Source: Clostridia bacterium
GTDB lineage: Bacteria > Bacillota > Clostridia > Christensenellales > Borkfalkiaceae
Direction of reading: 5' to 3'
Assembly: GCA_017522945.1 (NCBI GenBank)
Contig: JAFWXT010000059.1
Span: forward strand, 1-60,100
DNA: 60,100 nt
Every line of letters starts with the position of its first letter. Within the stretch, counting starts at the first letter, position 1. Below the pieces are notes generated by a model. The model had not been told where the DNA came from, made no database searches, and saw nothing but the letters and a program-made list of their open reading frames with translations. Made by a program: the position numbers and the translations under genes. Below, in pieces: positions 18,238 to 26,591 of the stretch.

Positions 18238-19497
18238 TTACGATAATATGTACTGTATATCAGCCCCTAAAAGCCTTAATTTTTGCTCGAGATTTTCATA
18301 TCCACGCCTAATTATATCAACTCCGAATATTTGCGACTCACCTTGTGCGCCCAAGGCGTATATTACTAATCCTGCACCTGCGCGCAAATCTAATGCTTTT
18401 TCGGTACACGGATTGTTTATTTTACTTCCTTTTATAACCGCTTGCGAGCCCAAAACTCTCGCATTTACACCAAAGTCGTTTAACTGCTTAACAAAAGCAA
18501 ATCTATCTTTAAAAACCCTATCTTCAATCACACTTTCTCCGTTTGCATAAGCGCAAACCGAACATAATGGTGATTGTAAATCAGTTGGAAAAGCAGGAAA
18601 AACGTCGGCTACCTGTTGAGTTGCATCCAATTCACCTTTACTTTTTACATAAAGCGTGTTTTTTTCATATCTAGTTTGAACGCCCATTTTTTCAATTGTT
18701 TTAATTGCCGAACAAATATTACAAACGTTATCATATTTAAAAGCTATTTCGCCACCTGTAACTGCCGTGGCAAATATAAAAGTTCCAGCTTCAATTCTAT
18801 CATCTATGGGTCTATGCACAATTTTTAAACTTTTATTCAATGCGATACCTTCAATTTTAATAAGTGAAGTACCTATTCCGCTAATTTTAGCGCCACATAA
18901 ATTTAAAAAGTTGCATAAATCAACTATTTCAGGCTCTTTTGCACAGTTTGATATTAGGCTTTCACCCATTAAACCAACGCAAGCGCATATAGCGTTAACG
19001 GTAGCACCAACGCTAGGGTATTTTAAACTTACCATTCCACTTTTCATCTTATTTGCATCAAATTTAACATAATCTTTATCCATTATGCAATCAACACCTA
19101 ACTGATTAAAAGCGTCAATATGAACGTCAACTGGGCGAATACCTATATTACAACCGCCCGGGAGTGGAACAATAGCCCTTTTAAAGCGTGATAAAAGCGC
19201 GCCTGCTATAAAAAAAGATGCTCTTGCTTTACAACAAATTTCTTTACTTGGCGAGTATGAATTTATATTAAAAGTTTTTAAAAGCAAACCTTTATCAGTA
19301 AAAATAAAACTTCCGCCCAAATTTTCAACAATTTTTGCCATTATTATAACGTCTGAAATCTTTGGCGCATTTTGTAAAAGAAATTCACCGCTAAACATAA
19401 TAGTTGATGCAATTAAAGGTAAACAAGCATTTTTTGCTGGTGAAATTTTAACTTCGCCAAACAGTTTTTTACCACCGATAATAAGATATTTTTCCAT
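18238..19497 (-). CDS. murA: UDP-N-acetylglucosamine 1-carboxyvinyltransferase
   Basis: A 419-residue two-domain enzyme that transfers enolpyruvate from PEP to UDP-GlcNAc, the first committed step of peptidoglycan synthesis. The substrate-binding pair KN occurs in SPAKNACLPL (K22, N23). The catalytic cysteine is C116 in PLPGGCNIG, so the enzyme should be sensitive to fosfomycin, unlike the Cys-to-Asp variants. Other family stretches include RPVDVHIDAF and FPTDLQSP. It is the first gene of the murA-ftsQ-ftsA-ftsZ-fhs series, about 100 bases before ftsQ. Confidence 0.95.
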   Translation of the reverse strand: MEKYLIIGGKKLFGEVKISPAKNACLPLIASTIMFSGEFLLQNAPKISDVIIMAKIVENLGGSFIFTDKGLLLKTFNINSYSPSKEICCKARASFFIAGALLSRFKRAIVPLPGGCNIGIRPVDVHIDAFNQLGVDCIMDKDYVKFDANKMKSGMVSLKYPSVGATVNAICACVGLMGESLISNCAKEPEIVDLCNFLNLCGAKISGIGTSLIKIEGIALNKSLKIVHRPIDDRIEAGTFIFATAVTGGEIAFKYDNVCNICSAIKTIEKMGVQTRYEKNTLYVKSKGELDATQQVADVFPAFPTDLQSPLCSVCAYANGESVIEDRVFKDRFAFVKQLNDFGVNARVLGSQAVIKGSKINNPCTEKALDLRAGAGLVIYALGAQGESQIFGVDIIRRGYENLEQKLRLLGADIQYILS

Positions 19498-19563
19498 TGC
19501 ACTATTCCATAATTATATTTTATGCAACTTATATCCCCTAAGTTAACCGCTTCAAAATTAAAA

Positions 19564-19592
19564 AGGTTTGCAAACCACATATCTGCAAACCT
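19564..19592 (-). terminator. Terminator after the TIM-barrel isomerase
   Basis: AGGTTTGCA and TGCAAACCT form a perfect 9-bp stem, and on the minus strand a run of five T follows. It separates the isomerase gene from murA. Confidence 0.75.
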
Positions 19593-19614
19593 AAATTTAT
19601 TAAATTATACTCTA

Positions 19615-20460
19615 TTATTTCATCAATTCGGCGATTTTTCGCGCGCTATTTGCTAAGTTTTGCACCCCTTCAAAAACGTTTTCGGCAGTATATGCTTTTA
19701 AATATGTATCTGCTTCTAAAGTTAAATATCCGTTATAACCTATTTCTTTAAGCGCGGCGGCTATTTCTTCAAAATTTATATCCATACTAAATGGAATTTG
19801 GTGTGAATCGTGAAATTTATCGTTATCGTGAAGGTGAAGTGCTTGAAGCTTACCTTTAAGCGCTTTTATCATTTTTACTGCGCTAACTTCTTCACCCATC
19901 ATTTCCGCATGACCTACATCAAGGCAGGCAACAAAATTTTCATCATTCACCGCATCTAAATGAGCAACAAAATCTTCAGCAGTTGAGCAAGCGGCAAAAC
20001 TTGCGCGCCCATCCTTCCAATTCCACATATTTTCGGTTGCAATTTTAAGGTTATATTTCTTCGCTAAAGGCAGTAAATCAAGATACATCTTGGCATTTTC
20101 TTCAGCGCTTTTATTATTATCGGGGTGCACTACTATTATCTTTGCACCCATAACTCCAGCACAAACAATAGCAAGTTTAACGCGTTCAAGCATAGGAAAA
20201 GTTGGAAATGGCGCGTGCGCTTGATTGCAAACTAATCCTAATTTATCGGCAATTGCCTTTAAGTTATTAACTTTTTCAACTAAATCATCAAAAGACGGAA
20301 AGTTATCTTCAATTATTTGCGAACTCGTTTCCCAATTCCATTTACCTAAATCGAAAAGAGAAAAGTCAAAAGCGTCGAACCCTGCTTTAGCTAATAGTTC
20401 AAGCGCTTTTTCAAATCCCACTATATTGGCAAGCGATTTTGTTTCTGTTGAAATCTTCAT
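19615..20460 (-). CDS. Sugar phosphate isomerase/epimerase family protein
   Basis: A 281-residue TIM-barrel protein of the xylose isomerase-like (AP endonuclease 2) superfamily. Metal-site stretches are visible: NQAHAPFPTF, VVHPDN, ATENMWNW, LDVGHAEMMG and LHLHDNDKFHDSHQIP, then TLEAD near the end, giving the usual Glu, Asp, His and Glu ligands. Members isomerise or epimerise sugars or inositol derivatives. No pathway partner is adjacent, so the substrate is unknown. It is a single-gene unit with no clear ribosome binding site. Confidence 0.85.
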   Translation of the reverse strand: MKISTETKSLANIVGFEKALELLAKAGFDAFDFSLFDLGKWNWETSSQIIEDNFPSFDDLVEKVNNLKAIADKLGLVCNQAHAPFPTFPMLERVKLAIVCAGVMGAKIIVVHPDNNKSAEENAKMYLDLLPLAKKYNLKIATENMWNWKDGRASFAACSTAEDFVAHLDAVNDENFVACLDVGHAEMMGEEVSAVKMIKALKGKLQALHLHDNDKFHDSHQIPFSMDINFEEIAAALKEIGYNGYLTLEADTYLKAYTAENVFEGVQNLANSARKIAELMK

Positions 20461-20511
20461 AATAAACTACTATTTGTTAGTGTAAATATTTTAAATTTAC
20501 GCAAAATAACT

Positions 20512-20539
20512 TTGATTTTTTCTAATTTTATGCTATCAT
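20512..20539 (+). promoter_or_regulatory. Promoter next to the start of the histidine phosphatase gene
   Basis: TTGATT at 20512-20517 and TATCAT at 20534-20539 are 16 bases apart. The ATG at 20546 lies only six bases after the -10 box, so transcription would begin at or beside the start codon. Confidence 0.5.
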
Positions 20540-20545
20540 AGTTTT

Positions 20546-21187
20546 ATGGTTACAATATATTTAGTAAGGCACGGTTATAGCGTTGCCAACGATCAAAAAT
20601 TTTTTGCAGGAAGTAGCGACGTAAAATTATCGGCTATTGGCGAGCAACAAGCACAGCTCGTTAGCGATTATATTTTAAATAATCTTAAAATTGATAAAAT
20701 TTATTCAAGCTCACTTTCTCGCGCTTATGATACTATATCAAAGGTTGGCGAAGGTTTTAATTTGCCAATAAATAAAAACACCGCTTTTAATGAAATTTAC
20801 GGTGGAAAGTGGGAAATGCTAACGTTTGAGCAGATTTTATCAAACTACTACAACGATTTTATTTGTTGGAAAACAAATATTTATCAATCAAGTTGCACGG
20901 GTGGCGAAAGCTTTAAAGAAGTTATGACCCGCTCATTTAACGAGCTTAAAAAAATTGCCCAAAACAATGAGGATAAAAACCTTCTTATCGCTACACACGC
21001 AGGGGTTATCCGCGCGATTATCACGTCAATAAAAAACCTTTCTGCCGAAGAATGTAACTCGCTCGGTTGGGTATCAAACGCTTCACTCACAACTATCACT
21101 TATGAAAACGAAAAGTTCGAAATAAAGCAAGCAAGTTACGACGAATATTTAAACGGTCTTAGTACTTCACTGCCAAAAAATATATAG
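20546..21187 (+). CDS. Histidine phosphatase family protein
   Basis: A 213-residue member of the phosphoglycerate mutase-like superfamily. The phosphohistidine motif is RHGYS at residues 8-12, the conserved acid lies in FNEIYGGKWE, and the second catalytic histidine is in ATHAGVIRA. This composition is closer to broad phosphatases such as CobC-type enzymes than to glycolytic mutases. The substrate is unknown. There is no ribosome binding site and the promoter abuts the ATG, so the mRNA may be leaderless. The gene converges on thiN with one base between stop codons. Confidence 0.87.
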   Translation: MVTIYLVRHGYSVANDQKFFAGSSDVKLSAIGEQQAQLVSDYILNNLKIDKIYSSSLSRAYDTISKVGEGFNLPINKNTAFNEIYGGKWEMLTFEQILSNYYNDFICWKTNIYQSSCTGGESFKEVMTRSFNELKKIAQNNEDKNLLIATHAGVIRAIITSIKNLSAEECNSLGWVSNASLTTITYENEKFEIKQASYDEYLNGLSTSLPKNI

Positions 21188-21188
21188 T

Positions 21189-21827
21189 TTAAAAAGTATA
21201 TTTTAAACACTTTTTATTAAAAACAATGGTTAAAATACCATTTTCAACTTCAACAACTGAATTTTTACCACAAAATTCATTACTTACCCCAAGCGCAAAA
21301 TCATTTTTTAAATCGCCTTGAAATTCATATTTTAATCCGCTAATTTTTACGTTTTTTGCAATATCACTCGAAGCAAAAATTGAAACAAATCCACTTGCCT
21401 TTTCACTAAATTTTAGGCAAGTGTTTTTTATTGCCGTAACAACTTGATTACCGCTAAATATATACCCAATTTTTCCAAGATTTGCAAGGTATAAAAGTAT
21501 TTGCATATTGGCAATCGAATGGTCAATACGCTTTCCACCAGTGGCAAAATATATATTAAAAACTTGATATCCCGCCTTTATTCCTTCGTTTACACAATAC
21601 ATAGTATCCGTAAAATCTTTTTCTTTTGGCAAGCGAATAATGTTTTCAAAAGTTGGTAAATTGAAAAGCGAATCAAAGTCGCCTATTAAAAAATCAACCT
21701 TTATATCAGTATTTATAAGTTTTTTATATCCGCCGTCTGCAACCAAAACCAAATCGCCTTTTTTAGGTTTTATTGCTAATTTATGTCCGCTTCCCGCGCA
21801 TATTATATGACAAACTGTTTGTTCCAT
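21189..21827 (-). CDS. thiN: Thiamine pyrophosphokinase
   Basis: A 212-residue enzyme that converts thiamine and ATP to thiamine pyrophosphate. The catalytic N-terminal domain carries VADGGYKKL, the DFLIGDFDSL motif, KDFTDTMYC and GGKRIDHSIANMQIL, all conserved in the family. A small C-terminal beta domain binds thiamine. Length is normal. It starts three bases after the stop of the second chromate transporter gene and is the last gene of a four-gene minus-strand run. No TPP riboswitch is visible. Confidence 0.93.
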   Translation of the reverse strand: MEQTVCHIICAGSGHKLAIKPKKGDLVLVADGGYKKLINTDIKVDFLIGDFDSLFNLPTFENIIRLPKEKDFTDTMYCVNEGIKAGYQVFNIYFATGGKRIDHSIANMQILLYLANLGKIGYIFSGNQVVTAIKNTCLKFSEKASGFVSIFASSDIAKNVKISGLKYEFQGDLKNDFALGVSNEFCGKNSVVEVENGILTIVFNKKCLKYTF

Positions 21828-21830
21828 ATT

Positions 21831-22406
21831 TTACACCGAATATAAAATCATTCCAAGCCCAGCGGATATAACAATTAAAAGTATGGGCGAAATAAACTTT
21901 TTCTTTTTAAAATAATAAGCCAAATAAATAACTGCAACTATTGCAAAAACAATTATTCCCCTAAATTCAACAGTTATAGAAGAAGTTAAATTTTCAATAC
22001 CAAATAAAACGCTTAATACCATAGTTAAGCCGGTTGCACAAATTAAGCCCAATGCTACTGGACGAATACCGCGTAAAACTGCTTGAACGCCCTTGTATTT
22101 TATTAAACTGTTCATTATGGCAACTATAAATAAAATAATTAAAAATGATGGTAAAACTACCCCGAACGTAGCAATTATTGAACCAATCAAGCCACCTTGC
22201 GTTGAACCAATAAAGGTTGCCATATTTATTGCAATAGGGCCTGGCGTTGATTCGGCAACTGCAATAAAGTTAAGAAACATTTCTTCAGTAAGCCAACCAT
22301 TTTGTAACACCGCTTCTTTAACAAGTGGTATCATTGCGTAACCGCCACCAAAGGTTACAGCGCCTATTTTTAAAAAAGTTAAAAAAAGTTGAAGATAAAT
22401 ATGCAT
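21831..22406 (-). CDS. Chromate transporter family protein (short CHR, second of pair)
   Basis: A 191-residue membrane protein of the CHR family in its half-size form, with about six hydrophobic segments. The signature FGGGYAMIPLV lies near the N-terminus and AVAESTPGPIAINMATFIG follows. Short CHR proteins usually work as a pair encoded side by side, as here. The substrate in anaerobes is probably not chromate itself. ATG 22406 follows GGGGGAT; the preceding gene ends one base upstream. Confidence 0.88.
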   Translation of the reverse strand: MHIYLQLFLTFLKIGAVTFGGGYAMIPLVKEAVLQNGWLTEEMFLNFIAVAESTPGPIAINMATFIGSTQGGLIGSIIATFGVVLPSFLIILFIVAIMNSLIKYKGVQAVLRGIRPVALGLICATGLTMVLSVLFGIENLTSSITVEFRGIIVFAIVAVIYLAYYFKKKKFISPILLIVISAGLGMILYSV

Positions 22407-22407
22407 T

Positions 22408-23007
22408 TTACTTATCCCCCTTATTTTGTAAATTAGCCTTTGCACTAAATAATAAGCCAATTAAATACACGATTAGCCCTATTCCAGCACCTATTAAAAT
22501 ATAATAAATTGACGAAAATTTGATTGCAAGCATACTACAAGTTATCATTGATATTAAAGTGGCACAAAAAATTACTATTGAAAAAGCGTCTTTTTTGCTT
22601 TTTAAAAACATTTTTATACCTGCAGATAAAATCAAAAAGGCAACGCATGCTTGAATACCCTTAAAAGCCTTTTCAACTATTTTAATTTGTAAAAATGCAT
22701 CAAAAAACAACGATATTATAAAGATAATAATGAGCGATGGTAATACAATACCTATAGTTGAAAAAACCGAACCTAAAAAACCGCCTACCCTATAGCCTAT
22801 ATAGGTTGCGCTATTTATTGCAATAGGACCTGGTGTTGATTCAGCTATTGCAATTAAATCGGTAAATTCTTCGTGCTCTATCCAACCTTTTTTAGAAACA
22901 AACTCGTTTTCAAAAACGGCAATCATAGCATAACCGCCACCAAAGGTAAAAAGACCTATTTTAAACGTGGTTATAAATAAATCAAAAAGAGTTTTCAATT
23001 TACTCAT
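22408..23007 (-). CDS. Chromate transporter family protein (short CHR, first of pair)
   Basis: A 199-residue membrane protein with the CHR signatures FGGGYAMIAVF and AIAESTPGPIAINSATYIG and about six hydrophobic stretches. It resembles the next gene and gives the second half of the expected heterodimer. ATG 23007 has an AGGGAG site that overlaps the end of the nucleosidase gene, whose stop codon is one base away. Confidence 0.88.
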   Translation of the reverse strand: MSKLKTLFDLFITTFKIGLFTFGGGYAMIAVFENEFVSKKGWIEHEEFTDLIAIAESTPGPIAINSATYIGYRVGGFLGSVFSTIGIVLPSLIIIFIISLFFDAFLQIKIVEKAFKGIQACVAFLILSAGIKMFLKSKKDAFSIVIFCATLISMITCSMLAIKFSSIYYILIGAGIGLIVYLIGLLFSAKANLQNKGDK

Positions 23008-23008
23008 T

Positions 23009-23680
23009 TTAATACTCCCTAACGAATTTATCAACAATTTCAACGTATTTTTGTGCGGCAAGCGCGCAGTAGGTACGAAAATCCATTCCGTCGCAATCAT
23101 CACTTACCGACTTAATTAGTAGGCACTTAATTCCATTGCGTAAACAAGTTATTAAAATACCAGCGCTTTCCATTTCACACACGTCTGCTTTAAAAGTGTT
23201 TAATAAATAATCCTTATCTTCCTTATTTCCTATAAATTTATCGCCCGAAGCGCAAACAGCTGTTTTTAAACTTTGGTCAAGCGATAATAATTTATTAACT
23301 AAATCCTTATCGGTATCGATGTAGTAACTGTTACCCATATAAACGCCAGGCAAAACGTCATCGATATCAGAACAGTCGAATTGATAATAAACAACGCTAC
23401 TTAAAACAACCGTATCTAAAAGTTTTAAACTATCGCTTATTTTACCACAAATACCAAAGTTTATAATCACTTCAACACCATATTTGGTAATCAAATATTG
23501 AGTTGCGCCTGCCGCGCTTATTTCTCCTACACCCGATTTGATTATGTAAAGCTCTTTGCCATAAGCATTTGCCTGCCAAACGTCATAAACGCTATCTTCA
23601 AGAGACTTAACGCTACCAAGCTTTTCAAAATAATCTTTAAGTTCTTTGGCCATTGCTACAATCATTCCGATTTTTTTCAT
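23009..23680 (-). CDS. 5'-methylthioadenosine/S-adenosylhomocysteine nucleosidase
   Basis: A 223-residue nucleosidase that cleaves MTA and SAH to free adenine, recycling the products of SAM-dependent reactions. Recognisable stretches are IGMIVAMAKEL at the start, NFGICGKI, DKFIGN, the ribose-binding glutamate in CEMESAGI and the catalytic aspartate in KSVSDDCDG. ATG 23680 follows GGAGAAGAG; an in-frame start 30 bases upstream lacks a site. It heads the nucleosidase, CHR, CHR, thiN run. Confidence 0.9.
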   Translation of the reverse strand: MKKIGMIVAMAKELKDYFEKLGSVKSLEDSVYDVWQANAYGKELYIIKSGVGEISAAGATQYLITKYGVEVIINFGICGKISDSLKLLDTVVLSSVVYYQFDCSDIDDVLPGVYMGNSYYIDTDKDLVNKLLSLDQSLKTAVCASGDKFIGNKEDKDYLLNTFKADVCEMESAGILITCLRNGIKCLLIKSVSDDCDGMDFRTYCALAAQKYVEIVDKFVREY

Positions 23681-23739
23681 TTCTCTTCTCCATTTTATGT
23701 AGTAAAACAAATTTATTATTAGTTGCGTAAATATATAAT

Positions 23740-24348
23740 ATGAAAAAAGTTTTTATATACGGCTTTATAAATAAAGCTAAAAATTACGTTATTGCACTTA
23801 AAAATGCAGGTATAACCACCGTGGTAAGTACGAATATTGCAAAAGCCGAAGATTGCTGCGGATTGGTACTTCGTGGTGGTGGCGACATTTATCCCTTTTT
23901 ATACGGTAAAAATATTAAATCAAACTGTATCGAATTTAAACGCGATATTGCAGAACTTTTGCTTATCGAACGATTTTATGCAAAAAATTTACCAATTTTA
24001 GGAGTATGCCGTGGAATGCAAATCTTAAACGTCGCATTTGGCGGTACTATTGATAATATAAGTAAAAGCAATGTTACTCACTTTAAACAAAGTTGCGACG
24101 CGCTTCATAGCGTTTATAATTTAGGCGGGTTTACAAATGAAATATATGCTAAAAAATTCGTAGTAAACTCGGCGCATCACCAGCAAATTGGCTTACTATC
24201 GCCACATTTCGATATTTGCGCAATATCAAAGGATAATGTTATAGAAGCATTTCAACACAAAAACAAGCCGATATTCGGCGTACAATTCCACCCAGAACGC
24301 ATGAATAACGGCTATTTAATATACGATTATTTTAGTAAAATACTATAG
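23740..24348 (+). CDS. Class I glutamine amidotransferase, peptidase C26 family
   Basis: A 202-residue protein of the gamma-glutamyl-GABA hydrolase type. The nucleophile elbow is GVCRGMQILN, and the His and Glu of the triad are in GVQFHPER. SAHHQQI is also typical of the family. Such enzymes cleave gamma-glutamyl bonds, for example in putrescine breakdown, but no pathway genes are near. The N-terminus is shorter than in most family members (which are about 240-250 residues). No ribosome binding site is seen before the ATG. Confidence 0.87.
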   Translation: MKKVFIYGFINKAKNYVIALKNAGITTVVSTNIAKAEDCCGLVLRGGGDIYPFLYGKNIKSNCIEFKRDIAELLLIERFYAKNLPILGVCRGMQILNVAFGGTIDNISKSNVTHFKQSCDALHSVYNLGGFTNEIYAKKFVVNSAHHQQIGLLSPHFDICAISKDNVIEAFQHKNKPIFGVQFHPERMNNGYLIYDYFSKIL

Positions 24349-24403
24349 CATCTTGGATAAAATATGGTTAGCTCGTTATTTCAAAAAGAAATATTTGCTG
24401 TTG

Positions 24404-25876
24404 TTATTTTAATGCTATTTCCCATTCATCAAAATTTTTGCAAAACTCGTCATTATCTTTGGTGCTATTTATCATTTGATTATAAACCTCGTTCGCGCGA
24501 ACGTTTTCTGCTAAAAGAGATTTCAATCTTAACGAAATTTTATATCTTTCTTCACTTAATAGCTTTTCTTCGTAATCGGCTACACTTCTATCTAAATCAA
24601 TAGCCGGATAAATGCGCTTTTTGGCTAAGTTAGCAGACAAATATATTTGAGTGTTTGAAGCAGGTAATAATTGCGAACTTAATGCTTTATCTAAATCGCT
24701 ATCACCATCGAGTAAACTTGCTATAATGGTAAGAGAACCGCCTTCGCGAGTATTTCTACCGGATAAGAAAAATTTTTTAGTTTCAATTATAGCGCGATGC
24801 TCGGCGCTTTCAGTTTGATTTTCGCATAAAATAATTTGAGAATAATATGCTTGAGTAAGTTTTGTTAATGAATTTAACAAAATAATAACCTTTTCACCAC
24901 ATTCAACTAATCTTTTTGCGCTTTTCAAAATTAAATCTAAAAGTTTTATTCTTTGAATAGAGCCGTCATCATACGAGAAAGAAAATAGCTCGTTTTCATT
25001 TAAAATCGATGAAAATTCAGTTACATCTTCGGGTTTTTCATCAACTAAAATACAAAATAATTTAAGGTTATTATTTTGCAATTTTATAGATTTTGCGATA
25101 TCTTTTATCATATCGGTTACGCCCGTTTTGGGTTGAGCAACGATTAAAGAGCGAGATCCAATACCAATAGGCGCATAAAATTCAAGAGTTCGAAGAGTTT
25201 TATTGCTTTCATCGTTAGAAATTAAGCTTTGATTAGGTTGAATTGCATTAAGACGTTCAAACTCTTTATTGCGCCTAAAATTATCAACGCTATAACCATT
25301 AATTTTTATAACGTCGATTAATGAATAATACCCCTCAACCGCGCTAAATAGCGCACTACCAATAATCTTATCGCCTTCCTTTAAATCGTAGCGAGAAATA
25401 ATTGCTTTTTCAACATAAAAATAAAGTGGATTAGCAACGTTTGATATATCACATAGGTATCCTTCGTCATTAGCAAAAAATAATATACCGCTTGCAAGAA
25501 TAATATTTCCAAGAACGCAACCCGAATCGGCAACTTCAACGCTAACGGGAACGGAAACACCATCTATGTAATAATTATTACTATTCAAATCTTGCTCTGT
25601 AAAGGCACGACCACCACCCAATAATGAAGAAAAGCGCTCTTTTGGCTCAGCTGTGGTTGGAATAGCATCTTCATTTATTGAATTTTTTGGTTTTCTACCA
25701 CGATTTGAATTTTTTTGAGCAGTTTTATTGCCCATTTGTATGTCGATGATTTCGTTAATCATTTCACGTCCCTTTTTAGACTTTGGAACTCCCCCTAAAG
25801 AACGTAAAAGTAATCTTAAATCATAAATACTCATATTTTCTAACTCGTTAGTTGTATAAACGCGTTTATCTGTCAT
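24404..25876 (-). CDS. Rho homologue with degenerate ATPase motifs
   Basis: About 490 residues with Rho architecture: an N-terminal Rho-N helix bundle (MSIYDLRLLLRSLGG), a basic linker, a cold-shock RNA-binding domain (about 100-200), and the RecA-like ring domain. Family stretches remain, including YAPIGIGSRSLIVAQP, VDEKPEDVTEF, SGRNTREGGSLTIIAS and AKKRIYPAIDL. The Walker A is PKTGVTD where Rho has GKT, so the lysine is V253. The Walker B is VIILLNSLT with N335 for the usual Asp. The LTGG Q-loop and the SGTR motif are also lost. I infer an RNA-binding Rho paralogue without ATPase activity. ATG 25876 follows AAAGGTG. Confidence 0.87.
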   Translation of the reverse strand: MTDKRVYTTNELENMSIYDLRLLLRSLGGVPKSKKGREMINEIIDIQMGNKTAQKNSNRGRKPKNSINEDAIPTTAEPKERFSSLLGGGRAFTEQDLNSNNYYIDGVSVPVSVEVADSGCVLGNIILASGILFFANDEGYLCDISNVANPLYFYVEKAIISRYDLKEGDKIIGSALFSAVEGYYSLIDVIKINGYSVDNFRRNKEFERLNAIQPNQSLISNDESNKTLRTLEFYAPIGIGSRSLIVAQPKTGVTDMIKDIAKSIKLQNNNLKLFCILVDEKPEDVTEFSSILNENELFSFSYDDGSIQRIKLLDLILKSAKRLVECGEKVIILLNSLTKLTQAYYSQIILCENQTESAEHRAIIETKKFFLSGRNTREGGSLTIIASLLDGDSDLDKALSSQLLPASNTQIYLSANLAKKRIYPAIDLDRSVADYEEKLLSEERYKISLRLKSLLAENVRANEVYNQMINSTKDNDEFCKNFDEWEIALK

Positions 25877-25929
25877 ATTTTCACCTTTGTAAAAGCATTT
25901 TAATCGTATTTTGTATATATTTAACAAAT

Positions 25930-26550
25930 TTAGAAATTACTATCGTCAACGTTATAAACTACCATTTCTTGCGGTAAACTACTAATTTCAAAGGTTTGCA
26001 AAACCTTTAACGTATTTTTGTAAAATGATAAAAATTCATTTTTGGTTGCAACGTCAATACTGCTTGATTTAGTTTTATAATGCATAGGAATAACTATTTT
26101 AGGATTGATAGCAGTTACATATTCCTTTGCGGTTTTTGAATCTATCGTATATTTACCGCCTACAGGAACAAATATCACGTCAATCTTTCCTAATTTTTTA
26201 CAAAATTGTAAATCAAAATTTTGTCCAATATCACCTAAATGGCAAACGCGCATTCCGTCAAGATCAATAACGTAAACGTTGTTAATTCCGCGTTTTGCAC
26301 CCAAAACCTCGTCGTGATATGAGGGAATAACCTTTAAAAAATTAGGAAATTCCTTACTGTTTTTATCAATCAAATATTTAAACTCGGTTCGAGTTAGCGT
26401 TGCATGGTCAAAATGCTCGTGCGTTGTTAAACAATAATCTGCTTTAACAAAATCTTGTTGATAACCAATATCCCCAAAGAGATCAATTACAAAAGAATAT
26501 TTGTCAAATTGTAGAAAAAAACAGGCGTGACCTAAATATTTTACCTTCAT
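25930..26550 (-). CDS. MBL-fold metallo-hydrolase
   Basis: A 206-residue hydrolase of the UlaG/UPF0173 type in the metallo-beta-lactamase superfamily. Metal-ligand motifs are CLTTHEHFDHATL, CHLGDIGQ and the final IPMHYKT. Proteins of this kind hydrolyse varied phosphodiesters or lactones; the substrate is not evident. ATG 26550 has a GGGGGA site. The degenerate rho gene follows 54 bases downstream. Confidence 0.87.
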   Translation of the reverse strand: MKVKYLGHACFFLQFDKYSFVIDLFGDIGYQQDFVKADYCLTTHEHFDHATLTRTEFKYLIDKNSKEFPNFLKVIPSYHDEVLGAKRGINNVYVIDLDGMRVCHLGDIGQNFDLQFCKKLGKIDVIFVPVGGKYTIDSKTAKEYVTAINPKIVIPMHYKTKSSSIDVATKNEFLSFYKNTLKVLQTFEISSLPQEMVVYNVDDSNF

Positions 26551-26591
26551 AAATCCCCCAAAAAATTAAAAATATAGTTTTTAAAGGTATT

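Noticed and set aside
23734..23739. TATAAT directly before the ATG of the C26 gene
   Set aside because: Transcription would start inside the gene, and no -35 box is at a proper distance; likely chance in AT-rich sequence.
23740..24348. C26 protein as truncated pseudogene
   Set aside because: It is shorter than usual but all triad residues and the fold order are present and the frame is intact.
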